From contig JAQYPI010000066.1 of assembly GCA_028726925.1 (NCBI GenBank), positions 1-11,673 on the forward strand: a DNA stretch of 11,673 nt, read 5' to 3'. The position numbers and the translations under genes were made by a program. This document shows, piece after piece, positions 1-7,537 of this stretch. The notes under the pieces were generated by a model. The model was not told the origin of the DNA and searched no databases. It worked only from the letters and a program-made list of their open reading frames with translations. Every line of letters starts with the position of its first letter. The stretch's first letter is position 1. The DNA is from Caryophanales bacterium (GTDB lineage Bacteria; Bacillota_I; Bacilli_A; RFN20; CAG-826).

Positions 1-1
1 C

Positions 2-1108
2 GCGGATGCCGCCATCGAGTCGATCAACGAAGCGGTCAACCTGACGGATTACGACAAGGCTTATTATGGCATCGCTGAAGAGCAAGCGGCCGCTATCGCC
101 ACGATCAACGCCCCCGCGGATCCCTACTTTGCCGCCGTCGCCGCCGCGAAGGCCGATGCCATCGCCGTTATCGACGGGTATCACGCCGAGGATTATCGCG
201 AAGAGGAAACCTACGTCCTCGCCGCTGCCCAGGCCCAGTACAAAACCGCCATCGAGGAAGCGACCACGCTCACCGGCGTCGCCACGATTATCGAACAGGC
301 CGTCGCGACGCTCGACGCCATCCCGACCGATGCCCAGCTGACCCTCGAGGAGACCAAGACCGCCGCGAAGGATGAGATCACGCGTTACGTGAACCTCGAA
401 GACTACCGCGACGAGCAGATGACTGAGGTCCTCGCGATCATCAACACCACGAAAACCAAGATTGACGAAGCCGCGGATGCGGATGCCGTCGCTGCCGCCG
501 TTTCCGAAGGCAAGGCCGCGATCGACTTGATCAAGACCGACGCCGAACTCACCGCCGAAGAAGCCGCCAAGGCCCTCGCGGAAGCCAAGACCGCCGCGAA
601 GACCGAACTCGAAGGTTACGTCAACCCCGCGGATTACCGCGACGCGGAGAAAGCCGAAATCACGACCATCGTGACCGAAGGCAAGGCCGCGATCGATGCT
701 GCCACGGATGAAGCCGGCGTTGCCTCCGCCCTCGCGGATGCCAAAGCCAGGCTTGACGCCCTCAAGACCAACGCGGAATACACCGCCGAGGAAGAAGCGA
801 AAGCCCTCGCGGATGCCAAGACCGCCGCGAAAGCCGAAATCGAAGGCTACATCGCCTCGACCGATGAATACGACGAGAACGGCATCGCCGAAATCGCCTC
901 CATCGTCGATTCGACCAAAGCCGCGATCGATGCCGCAACCGACCAGGCCGGCGTCGCCGCTGCCCTCGCCGACGGCAAAACCGCCCTCGATGGCGTCGCG
1001 AAGAAAGCGAAAGGCTGCGGTGGTTCCATCGTCGCCGGCGCTTCCGTCGTCGCCATGGTTGGGTTCCTCGGCCTCGCTATTGCCGCCAAGCGCAAAAAAG
1101 AAGACTAA
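2..1108 (+). CDS. Repeat-rich helical surface protein with Cys-Gly-Gly-Ser C-terminal anchor signal (5' truncated)
   Basis: The frame is open from the window edge to the TAA at 1106, so the 368 visible residues are the C-terminal part of a longer protein; the internal GTG at 389 is not the start. The sequence is rich in Ala, Glu, Lys and Asp and is predicted almost wholly helical. It contains tandem modules of 77 residues (two exact 231-bp periods from 356) preceded by a more diverged 73-residue copy. The modules resemble in style the three-helix FIVAR or DUF1542 repeats of Gram-positive surface proteins, but I cannot assign a family. The tail is KGCGGS (Cys at visible residue 339), about 22 hydrophobic residues, then KRKKED. 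This tripartite end suggests retention at the membrane or cell wall. A stalk or adhesin-like role is inference. The gene ends at a hairpin terminator. Confidence 0.85.
   Translation, partial: ADAAIESINEAVNLTDYDKAYYGIAEEQAAAIATINAPADPYFAAVAAAKADAIAVIDGYHAEDYREEETYVLAAAQAQYKTAIEEATTLTGVATIIEQAVATLDAIPTDAQLTLEETKTAAKDEITRYVNLEDYRDEQMTEVLAIINTTKTKIDEAADADAVAAAVSEGKAAIDLIKTDAELTAEEAAKALAEAKTAAKTELEGYVNPADYRDAEKAEITTIVTEGKAAIDAATDEAGVASALADAKARLDALKTNAEYTAEEEAKALADAKTAAKAEIEGYIASTDEYDENGIAEIASIVDSTKAAIDAATDQAGVAAALADGKTALDGVAKKAKGCGGSIVAGASVVAMVGFLGLAIAAKRKKED
137..1009 (+). repeat. Tandem in-frame repeats, 231-bp (77-aa) unit
   Basis: Repeat boundaries taken at the Ala-Lys-Thr-Ala-Ala-Lys motif fall at 356, 587 and 818, exactly 231 bp apart. 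A diverged 219-bp unit (73 aa) occupies about 137-355, and the last unit is cut short at about 1009 by the C-terminal anchor. Each unit reads AKTAAK, then a short helix, a GY-V/I motif, a DYRD or DEYDE turn, a KAAID helix and an A-E-TAEE end. The 587-817 and 818-1009 units are the most alike at DNA level, so unit number could vary by recombination. Confidence 0.8.
1010..1105 (+). other. C-terminal CGGS-type tripartite sorting or anchor signal
   Basis: The segment encodes KGCGGS, a hydrophobic stretch (IVAGASVVAMVGFLGLAIAA) and a KRKKED tail. It matches the end of the protein encoded at 4186-6669. It has the build of C-terminal sorting signals (short motif, transmembrane helix, basic tail) but no LPXTG. 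Confidence 0.6.
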
Positions 1109-1126
1109 TCTTCTGAAAAACACTGC

Positions 1127-1158
1127 GTTAAGGGCGGGATGATTGTCCCGCCCTTAAC
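1127..1158 (+). terminator. Hairpin terminator or attenuator
   Basis: A perfect 13-bp inverted repeat (GTTAAGGGCGGGA / TCCCGCCCTTAAC) with a 6-nt loop starts 18 nt after the stop of the repeat protein. The downstream side is CTTGT rather than a clean T tract, so termination may be partial. The hairpin ends only 6 nt before the ribosome binding site of the next gene, and no separate promoter fits in the gap. Read-through into the next gene is therefore possible. Confidence 0.7.
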
Positions 1159-1175
1159 CTTGTCGAGGAGCATTT

Positions 1176-2765
1176 ATGAACGTTACATCCAAGATATTGC
1201 TTGCCTTTGCCTGCCTTGGTCTTGCCGCTTGCGGCGCTGGAGGCGGGAACTCCTCATCAACCCCGATCGATTCACCGTCCTCTTCGAAAACGGAAGAAAC
1301 TTCTTCCAAGGATGAGGTGAGCTCCGAATCCGTGACAGAGACTTCCGACACCACCTCGGAAGATCCTCTCCCTTCCTCCGAAGAAAGCACGATCTCGAGT
1401 CAGGAGAGTTCGGAGCCGGAGCCGGAACCCGATCCCGTCGATCCGACCACCGTGTTCGACGAGAACGACATCCTCCTTTCCTTCCCGGTCATTACGGACA
1501 TCCACGTCGGTTATAGCGACGCGAACGTCAATTACGCGGAACGGCTCACGGATACGTTTGCTGCCTTGAAGTCCTTCCGTCCCGACACGACGTTCGATCT
1601 CGTGATGTCCGCTGGCGACCAAACCCAAAACGGGAAGGCCGCCGACGTTCAGGCGTTGATGGAGAAATATAACGCCGCCTTCGATCTCTCGAAGACGCCG
1701 TTCTTCTTCTCGCACGGGAACCACGACACCCATTGGGCGGGTTGCATGGACACCTATGGCTTTTATAACGCCTATGGGCCCGATGTTTATCAATTTGATT
1801 CGGACCAAGCCGCCGCGAAGCTCGGCAACCGGCACATGGTTCGCAAGGGCGTGCATTTCATTTCTCTCGAATTCACGTCTTATGGCCCTGGGCTTAACAC
1901 CTTCCCCGACCGGACGGTGACTTGGCTTCAGCAAACTTTGGCATCCGCCTATGCCGATACCCCGGACATGCCGATCTTCGTCGTGGGTCATAGCCCCGTC
2001 CATTCGACGATCCCCGGTTCCTTCTCGAGCGACAATTCCGGCGATTGGGGCGCGACCAAGACCCTCCTTCCCATCTTGAAGGATTATCACAACGTCATCT
2101 ATTTCTCCGGCCACACTCATTACAACATCCACGATGACCGGGCGATCCACCAAGACGACATCACCGAAGTTCAGGCCGCTTGCACATCGGACATCGAACT
2201 CGACACGAATCTTCCCGGCGTGAGCCAGCTCTCGAACCGCCGCGAATATTCCTTTGGCGAAATCTGCGAAGTGGATAGCCGGGGGAACGTCCGCATCGGC
2301 CGCTATGACCTCAACGAGCGCGCCCAGGTGATGGATTACTGGGAAATCTCCCGTCCCCAGGAAGATCTCTCTCACCTGAACCGCTATAGCGATGCCGCCC
2401 GCGCCGCGAAACAAGAGACGCCGCGCCTCAAAGAAGGCGGCAAATTCATCCTCCTTCATACTTCGGATGGCAAGATCACGATCACCTTCGACGCATTCGA
2501 GACGGACACCTATATGATTTTCTCCTACAAGGCCCGCATTTTCCCGATGCCTCAGGAAGAGATCGTGGACGAGAACGAGGATTACATCATCGACATTCCT
2601 TGGCTGGATGACTGGTACAACTCCCCCGCCAAGAAAACGGGGACGATTTCCATGCCCCTGACCGGGACCTATTCGAGGAAGAGCACCTGGACGGTCAAAC
2701 TCTACGCCTACGACTGCGTCGGAAACGTTGGGTTCGCCTGGCCAACCAGAATCATGCTGCTTTGA
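1176..2765 (+). CDS. Lipoprotein metallophosphoesterase (calcineurin-like)
   Basis: A 529-aa secreted lipoprotein. The signal peptide ends in a lipobox (LAAC, Cys19), followed by a Ser/Glu/Pro-rich linker to about residue 90. The phosphoesterase core (about 98-340) has the whole dinuclear-metal motif set in order: DIH (D108, H110), GDQ (D148), GNHD (N182, H183), GH (H272) and GHTH (H313, H315). The fold should therefore be active as a phosphomonoesterase, phosphodiesterase or nucleotidase on the outer face of the membrane; the substrate is not readable. Residues about 420-529 look like a beta-sandwich accessory domain. The start is supported by GAGGAG at 1165-1170. The stop lies 3 nt before the next gene, which suggests co-transcription. 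The family is clear; the role is open. Confidence 0.92.
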   Translation: MNVTSKILLAFACLGLAACGAGGGNSSSTPIDSPSSSKTEETSSKDEVSSESVTETSDTTSEDPLPSSEESTISSQESSEPEPEPDPVDPTTVFDENDILLSFPVITDIHVGYSDANVNYAERLTDTFAALKSFRPDTTFDLVMSAGDQTQNGKAADVQALMEKYNAAFDLSKTPFFFSHGNHDTHWAGCMDTYGFYNAYGPDVYQFDSDQAAAKLGNRHMVRKGVHFISLEFTSYGPGLNTFPDRTVTWLQQTLASAYADTPDMPIFVVGHSPVHSTIPGSFSSDNSGDWGATKTLLPILKDYHNVIYFSGHTHYNIHDDRAIHQDDITEVQAACTSDIELDTNLPGVSQLSNRREYSFGEICEVDSRGNVRIGRYDLNERAQVMDYWEISRPQEDLSHLNRYSDAARAAKQETPRLKEGGKFILLHTSDGKITITFDAFETDTYMIFSYKARIFPMPQEEIVDENEDYIIDIPWLDDWYNSPAKKTGTISMPLTGTYSRKSTWTVKLYAYDCVGNVGFAWPTRIMLL

Positions 2766-2768
2766 TGT

Positions 2769-4052
2769 ATGAGAATGACTTCTTCTTCTGAACCGATCAC
2801 CCTCGCGGTGATTGGGGCCGGGGAACGCAGCGAATGCTATCTCGCCGCGTTTGAAAAGTATTATCCCGGGCAATATCGCGTCGTGGCGGTCGCGGACCCT
2901 GACAAAGCGAAGCAAGCAGATTACCAAAAGAGATACGGCATCCCCGATTCGATGGTCTTCGATGGCTATGCTTCCATCATCAAGGAAAAGCGGCTTGCCG
3001 ACGTCGCGATCCTCGCGACCCTCGACGACATGCATTACGTCCCCGCCATCGCCCTCATCGAGGCGGGTTACGACATGATTCTTGAAAAACCCATCGCGAT
3101 TTCCCTCGAGGAATCGATCGCGATTGGGGAAGCGGCACGCAGGCACCCAGATCAACTCGTCGCCGTCTGCCACGTCCTTCGCTTCACCCCGTTCTTTAGG
3201 ACAATCAAACAAATCATCGACTCGAAAGAGCTCGGCGAGGTGATCGACATCCAGCACAACGAGAACGTGGGGTATTTCCATTTCGCCCATTCCTACGTGC
3301 GGGGGAATTGGAGAAACACCCGCGATTCCGCCCCGTTCATCGTCGCGAAGTGCTGCCACGACATGGACATCCTCCTCTACCTTCTGGGGGACAAGCACTG
3401 CAAGAGCCTCTCTTCCTTCGGCGAACTCTCCTTCTTCAACGAAGCGCATTATGACGAAGCGACGATGGCTCCTCGGTGCATCGATTGCCCCAGGGAAAAG
3501 GAATGCCCCTTCGATTGCGTGCGCATCTACAAGGTCCCGATGATTGCGACCGTCCCCTTGGATTGTTCCTCTCCCGAGGCCATCCAAAAGACGTTCTCGA
3601 CTTCCCCTTATGGTCGTTGCGTCTTCCATAGCGACAACAACGTCCCCGACCATCAGGTCGTCGCGATGGAATTCGAGGGGGGCGTCACCGCGTCTTTCAA
3701 TGTTTCGGCCTTCACCAAATACACCGAGCGCACCATCAAGGTGATGTGCGAGTATGGCGAGATCCGCGGACGCGGAAACACGAACGAGATCGAGGTAATC
3801 CGTTGGGATTCCGACGAGATCAAGACGATCAAGATCCCCGCTTCCGAGATCGAAGGCGGGCACGATGGGGGCGATGAAGGATTCGTGAGGGATTTCATGG
3901 ATTGCTATGGTTCTTCGAAAGGCTTTGCCTCGAGGATCGAACTCTCCATCGAATCTCACGTCATGGCATTCGCGAGCGAGCTTTCGAGGCTTGAAAGCGG
4001 CAAATCCATCGACATTCAACAACTATGGAGGGAAAAAGCCGAAGAACGATAA
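2769..4052 (+). CDS. Gfo/Idh/MocA family NAD(P)-dependent oxidoreductase
   Basis: A 427-aa cytoplasmic protein with no signal peptide. The N-terminal Rossmann domain starts with VIGAGERSE (residues 14-22), the dinucleotide-binding turn. EKP (106-108) carries the conserved Lys of the family, and CCHDMD (195-200) holds the conserved His and Asp of the active-site helix. The family oxidises or reduces sugars, inositols and related polyols, or works in sugar modification; the substrate cannot be read here. A Cys cluster, C237-x2-C240-x5-C246-x3-C250, lies in the C-terminal domain and may bind a metal. A similar CxxC...C insertion is known in a subset of the family. Ribosome binding is weak at both the 2769 start and the in-frame ATG at 2775, so translation is probably coupled to the upstream phosphoesterase gene, whose stop is at 2763-2765. 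Confidence 0.93.
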   Translation: MRMTSSSEPITLAVIGAGERSECYLAAFEKYYPGQYRVVAVADPDKAKQADYQKRYGIPDSMVFDGYASIIKEKRLADVAILATLDDMHYVPAIALIEAGYDMILEKPIAISLEESIAIGEAARRHPDQLVAVCHVLRFTPFFRTIKQIIDSKELGEVIDIQHNENVGYFHFAHSYVRGNWRNTRDSAPFIVAKCCHDMDILLYLLGDKHCKSLSSFGELSFFNEAHYDEATMAPRCIDCPREKECPFDCVRIYKVPMIATVPLDCSSPEAIQKTFSTSPYGRCVFHSDNNVPDHQVVAMEFEGGVTASFNVSAFTKYTERTIKVMCEYGEIRGRGNTNEIEVIRWDSDEIKTIKIPASEIEGGHDGGDEGFVRDFMDCYGSSKGFASRIELSIESHVMAFASELSRLESGKSIDIQQLWREKAEER

Positions 4053-4082
4053 CATTGCGTCGGGTTTGCGCGTTTCCATGGA

Positions 4083-4095
4083 CAATGTTGATTCG
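4083..4095 (+). promoter_or_regulatory. Shared 13-nt element, copy 1 (CAATGTTGATTCG)
   Basis: This 13-nt sequence, followed by NNGTC, occurs again at 7706-7718. Both copies lie upstream of genes for exported carbohydrate-related proteins. It could be a binding site for a common regulator; this is inference from the exact match. Confidence 0.4.
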
Positions 4096-4117
4096 TTGTC
4101 ATAATCCTGCTCAAGGG

Positions 4118-4147
4118 TTGAACGCTCTTCACCCCAAACCATACAAT
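4118..4147 (+). promoter_or_regulatory. Candidate sigma-A-type promoter for the 827-aa surface protein
   Basis: TTGAAC (4118-4123) and TACAAT (4142-4147) are 18 nt apart, which would place the transcription start near 4154 and give a leader of about 32 nt. A second possible pair is TGGACA (4079-4084) with CATAAT (4100-4105), but its 15-nt spacing is short. Confidence 0.45.
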
Positions 4148-4158
4148 GAAACCAATGA

Positions 4159-4173
4159 AACGGTATAACCGTT
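4159..4173 (+). promoter_or_regulatory. Palindromic operator-like site
   Basis: AACGGT-ATA-ACCGTT is a perfect 6-bp-arm inverted repeat. It lies just after the candidate transcription start and just before the ribosome binding site (AAAGGA, 4177-4182) of the gene at 4186. The position suits a repressor site. It could also form only a small mRNA hairpin. Confidence 0.4.
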
Positions 4174-4185
4174 AGAAAGGAAAGC

Positions 4186-6669
4186 ATGAAACTGAGAAAT
4201 GCCTTTTTGCCCATCTTAGCCAGCATGGCCATCGCGATGGGTCTCTCACCGAAGGGCGCGACTGGTGTCAGCGCGGCCTCTGTTTACGACACTCCCGCCG
4301 AACAGGGCGTGGTCACCCCGGACTCCTATTTCGGATCCGTCTGGAACATGGATGTCGGCGCGGTCCGCATCAGCGAGCGTTCCGTCCTCGTCAACGACCG
4401 TTCCGACTGGGGACGCCGCGGCGGCTTCCTCAACCGCACCTACGACGCGACGAGCCTCGAAATCACCGTCGAGCTCTCCCAAATCCTCGGGGGCACCGGC
4501 TTCCAATTGATCTTTGGCAGCGCCCCCGGCAGCTATGACGGCGAAGCGAGCAAGCAACTCGTCATGGACATCATCGTCGGCAACAACCCGACCTCCAACT
4601 ACATCGTCACCGCCTCGACCTTTGGGGCCCACAACAACTCCATCCCCGGGTTCACGGATGGAAACACCTGGGCCGATGACGCGAACTTCGTCGGCGTCCA
4701 AGCCTCCACGATGGATTACCGCGTGACCATCAAGATCAACAAGGTCAACGACGTCACGACCAACGTGAGCGTCAACGACCACGTTTGCCCCGTCGCGACC
4801 TCGGATCTCTTCGCCCGGTTCGAAGACCCGACCAAGAGCTATCTCGCCCTCGGCATGTTCAACAATGCCGGCTCCCGTCAGAATTACGTGATCGAATCCA
4901 TCGGCGACGCAAGCGACAAGATCTATTTCGGCGCCGAAGGGGATTTCACCTACGTCAAGAACGCCCTCACGACCCTCAAGACCGCGGACGTCTCCTCCTT
5001 GGAAGCGACCAAAACCGCCAAGGAAGCCTATGACGCGATGAATGCGCGTTATGCCAAACTCTACACGCACGACAGAGCCTATTTCGCGGCTGCCTATAAC
5101 GAAGTGACGACTCGCATTAACGAAGCCGTCGCCGCGGCTGGCAACGAGTTGGCGGTCATCCTTTACGGGGAGAACGTCGCGGGACTCACCACCGCCTGCG
5201 AAACCCTCACCACCGTAGCCGAGGTCGATGCCGCTCTCGCCAAGAAAGCCGAGGCCGACGCGGTCTTCTCGACCATCGACGCCGGATCCTTGACGGGCGA
5301 GGCCCTCGCGAATTATAACGCCTATCAAAGCGCCTACGAAACCGCGATCGGCAAGCTTCTCCAAGCGATCGAAACCGTCTATGACGGCGCCATCGCCGCG
5401 TATGAAGCCAAGGTTTCCGCCCTCGCGACGGCCATCGACATCCGCGATGCCTACACGCTCCGCTCTGGCATCCCCACCCGATATGCGGAATATCTTGTTG
5501 AAGAAAAAGCCCTCGCCTTTGCGACCCGCGTCGACAATGCGAACAACCTCCTCGCCGAAAAGACGACCTTGACCCATGATAATTGGGAACAAGGCGCCGG
5601 TGCCCGCGTCATCACGAACCAAGATGGCTCGCTCGATATCCTCATGGCGGGTCATTCCAACAGCGTTCCGAATGCCGAATCCGCCGGCATCTACTGCAAG
5701 GAAGCGACCTCCGCGATCGGTTTCCAGACCGTCATCAACGTCTCCAACTTCGGCCGCAATTCTGGCGCTTGGATCACGATGGGCCTCATGGAAAAGCCCG
5801 AGATGTGGGTCTATGCCGAAACGGATGCCGTCCAGGATAACAAAGGCATCTTCTTCCTGATCACCTACGTCAACTCCACCACCTTGAGCGTCCAAGCCTT
5901 CCTTTGCTCGCTCACCTCGAACCGCTTCTACGATTCGAACCTCATCCAGACGATTCAGATTCCGATGGCCACCGACGTCGAGGTCAAGTTCTACGAGACC
6001 ACCGAAACGATCGCCGGCGTCACCGAAACCTACTTCAACATGTCCTTCAACGGCGTCACCTTCGACCGTGAAACGATCACTTCTCGCAAGATCAAAACGG
6101 TCCTTGGCGCTTCCAAAGAAGGTTACTTCATCCTCGCGGGCGATGGCTTCAGCAACAACGACCCGACGACCTTGACCCTCAAGGAAATCAACGGCAAAGC
6201 CCCGACGGCCGCGTCCATCAATTCCGACGAAGTCCCTGCCCCGGCGAGCACGGATACCGAGAAGACCATCAACCAAGGCTCTTCCGCGGACCTCGCCTTC
6301 CATCTTGATACCTACGGCCAGGATATCACCTCCGTCAAAGTCGACGGTGCCGACCTCGATGCCGCGAACTATTCCTTCCTTGGAACCACGTTCACGCTCA
6401 AGGGCTCCTACCTCTCCGGCCTTGACGCCCGCGATCACGAGGTGACCGTCGCGACCGCCGGCGGAACCGTCACGTGGCTCATCCACGTCAAAGCCGCGGA
6501 AACCTCTTCCGAACCCGATCCCATCGTCTCGAGCGAAGAACCCGTCGATTCGACCGAAGGGGAAAGCAAGGGCGGATGTGGCGGATCCATCATCGCCGCC
6601 TCGAGCCTTCTTGGCGTCATCGCTTGCCTTGGCGCTGCGATCCTCATCAAGAAGAAATCCGAGAAATAA
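4186..6669 (+). CDS. Secreted multidomain surface protein: two lectin-like regions, helical spacer, CBM_X2-like domain, CGGS anchor
   Basis: An 827-aa exported protein. A Sec signal peptide covers about residues 1-31 (likely cut near VSA-A or AAS-V), with ribosome binding site AAAGGA 3 nt before the start. Residues about 35-258 are beta-rich. Residues 260-460 are Ala/Glu-rich and helical. Residues about 462-672 form a second beta-rich, jelly-roll or concanavalin-like region. Residues about 688-769 resemble the CBM_X2 Ig-like module (INQGSSADLAF, then ANYSFLGTTFTLKGSYLSGL). An acidic Ser/Glu linker leads to GGCGGS (Cys798), a hydrophobic stretch and KKKSEK. No catalytic motif was recognised. 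Glycan binding at the cell surface is the likely role, but the lectin calls rest on general pattern, not on invariant residues. The gene has its own promoter region and a strong terminator, so it is probably monocistronic. Confidence 0.85.
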   Translation: MKLRNAFLPILASMAIAMGLSPKGATGVSAASVYDTPAEQGVVTPDSYFGSVWNMDVGAVRISERSVLVNDRSDWGRRGGFLNRTYDATSLEITVELSQILGGTGFQLIFGSAPGSYDGEASKQLVMDIIVGNNPTSNYIVTASTFGAHNNSIPGFTDGNTWADDANFVGVQASTMDYRVTIKINKVNDVTTNVSVNDHVCPVATSDLFARFEDPTKSYLALGMFNNAGSRQNYVIESIGDASDKIYFGAEGDFTYVKNALTTLKTADVSSLEATKTAKEAYDAMNARYAKLYTHDRAYFAAAYNEVTTRINEAVAAAGNELAVILYGENVAGLTTACETLTTVAEVDAALAKKAEADAVFSTIDAGSLTGEALANYNAYQSAYETAIGKLLQAIETVYDGAIAAYEAKVSALATAIDIRDAYTLRSGIPTRYAEYLVEEKALAFATRVDNANNLLAEKTTLTHDNWEQGAGARVITNQDGSLDILMAGHSNSVPNAESAGIYCKEATSAIGFQTVINVSNFGRNSGAWITMGLMEKPEMWVYAETDAVQDNKGIFFLITYVNSTTLSVQAFLCSLTSNRFYDSNLIQTIQIPMATDVEVKFYETTETIAGVTETYFNMSFNGVTFDRETITSRKIKTVLGASKEGYFILAGDGFSNNDPTTLTLKEINGKAPTAASINSDEVPAPASTDTEKTINQGSSADLAFHLDTYGQDITSVKVDGADLDAANYSFLGTTFTLKGSYLSGLDARDHEVTVATAGGTVTWLIHVKAAETSSEPDPIVSSEEPVDSTEGESKGGCGGSIIAASSLLGVIACLGAAILIKKKSEK
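6568..6666 (+). other. C-terminal CGGS-type tripartite sorting or anchor signal
   Basis: The segment encodes KGGCGGS, a hydrophobic stretch (IIAASSLLGVIACLGAAILI) and KKKSEK. It is the same design as the end of the protein at 2-1108, including the KG(G)CGGSI core, although the domains upstream differ. Confidence 0.6.
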
Positions 6670-6685
6670 TCGTTCTCGATTCTTG

Positions 6686-6715
6686 GCCCGTGCCGAAAAG
6701 GCGCGGGCTTTTCTT
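6686..6715 (+). terminator. Rho-independent terminator of the surface-protein gene
   Basis: GCCCGTGCC and GGCGCGGGC form a 9-bp stem (one U-G wobble) with a GAAAA loop, followed by TTTTCTT. It lies 17 nt after the stop codon. Confidence 0.9.
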
Positions 6716-6718
6716 ATG

Positions 6719-6745
6719 AAAAAAAGCGCCACATTATGGCGCCTT
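6719..6745 (-). terminator. Rho-independent terminator of the DeoR gene
   Basis: Read on the - strand, GCGCCA-TAATG-TGGCGC, extended to 9 bp by AAG/TTT pairs with one wobble, runs into seven T. It starts 17 nt past the stop of the DeoR gene and stands back-to-back with the + strand terminator. Confidence 0.88.
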
Positions 6746-6761
6746 GTTCTGAAAGCGAAGA

Positions 6762-7523
6762 TCAGTAAACGATTTGAAGGTTGCTATAACGCGAGAGGTA
6801 TTTCATGAATTCCTCGTTCGGCTTTTGGTCGGTGACGAGAATGTCGACGTCGGACAAATCGCAGGATTTCGCGAGGAAGGATTGGCCGAATTTCGAATGG
6901 TCGAGCAAAAGGATCCTCGTTTCCGCGTTTCGCATCATGATCTTCTTCGTCTCGGCTTGCTCGATCGAGGCTTCCGTGATGCCCCGTCGCGTATCCATGC
7001 CCGCCGCGGAGAAGATGAAAAGATCGCAATGGAGATCCGAAAGGATTTGATTCGTCGCGTCGCCCAGCAAGGAGTTGCTCGGCCTCTTGACGAAGCCGGA
7101 AGGGACAAAGACCTTGAAGTCGGTCTTCTCCCCGATTTCGATCGCGGTCGTCAGGGAATTGGTGATGAGGGTCAGGTATTTGAAATCGTTCAGGTAAGGG
7201 ACCAACGCGCAGACGGTCGAAGAGGAATCGAGGAAGATGGATTGGTTGTTCTTCAGAAAGTTGATGGTACTCGCCGCGATCGCGCGCTTTTCCTGGACCA
7301 TCGTCTTGCTGCGCGTGATGATGGAGGACTCCTCGTTTTTGGAGGCGAATAGGATCGCGCCGCCGTGGACGCGCTTTAGCAAACCCTTCTTGGCCATATC
7401 CTCCAAGTCACGACGGATCGTGGCCGGGGAAACGTAAAGCCGTTTGATCAGCTTGCTGACGCTGACGCTTTTCTCCTCGTTGAGGATTTCCATGATCTGG
7501 TTTTGGCGCGTGATATCCGACAT
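6762..7523 (-). CDS. DeoR/GlpR-family transcriptional regulator
   Basis: A 253-aa repressor-type protein of normal family length. The N-terminal winged helix (about 5-58) has the family signature: RQNQIMEIL, VSVSKLIKRLYVSPATIRRDL and KRVHGGA. The C-terminal DeoRC sensor domain (about 75-232) has FLDSSSTV (97-104), AAGMD, E191-x2-K194 and LDHSKFG (207-213), the pattern of the sugar-phosphate-binding site. The start is taken at the ATG at 7523, because a longer frame from a TTG at 7583 would run across the gene's own promoter. It is divergent from the lipoprotein-esterase-GH65 operon, so it probably controls that operon and itself, releasing DNA when a sugar phosphate binds. The ligand is unknown. 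Confidence 0.95.
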   Translation of the reverse strand: MSDITRQNQIMEILNEEKSVSVSKLIKRLYVSPATIRRDLEDMAKKGLLKRVHGGAILFASKNEESSIITRSKTMVQEKRAIAASTINFLKNNQSIFLDSSSTVCALVPYLNDFKYLTLITNSLTTAIEIGEKTDFKVFVPSGFVKRPSNSLLGDATNQILSDLHCDLFIFSAAGMDTRRGITEASIEQAETKKIMMRNAETRILLLDHSKFGQSFLAKSCDLSDVDILVTDQKPNEEFMKYLSRYSNLQIVY

Positions 7524-7537
7524 CTTTTTGCTCGATT

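Noticed and set aside
389..391. GTG as start of a 239-aa protein
   Set aside because: The frame is open upstream to the window edge with the same repeat pattern and there is no ribosome binding site, so this is an internal Val codon.
137..1009. Periodic repeats as a CRISPR array
   Set aside because: The repeats are 231 bp, coding and in frame, with no short repeat-spacer structure.
1272..4022. 916-codon antisense open frame across the phosphoesterase and oxidoreductase genes
   Set aside because: It is codon-aligned with two genes that have full family motifs, spans both of them, and its translation has no recognisable domain. Sense codon bias explains it.
4246..6732. 828-codon antisense open frame
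   Set aside because: A codon-aligned shadow of the 827-aa surface protein, with low-complexity Gly/Asp/Arg-rich translation.
6774..7352. 192-codon + strand frame opposite the DeoR gene
   Set aside because: A shadow of the DeoR gene; the translation is Arg/Asp-rich and without domains.
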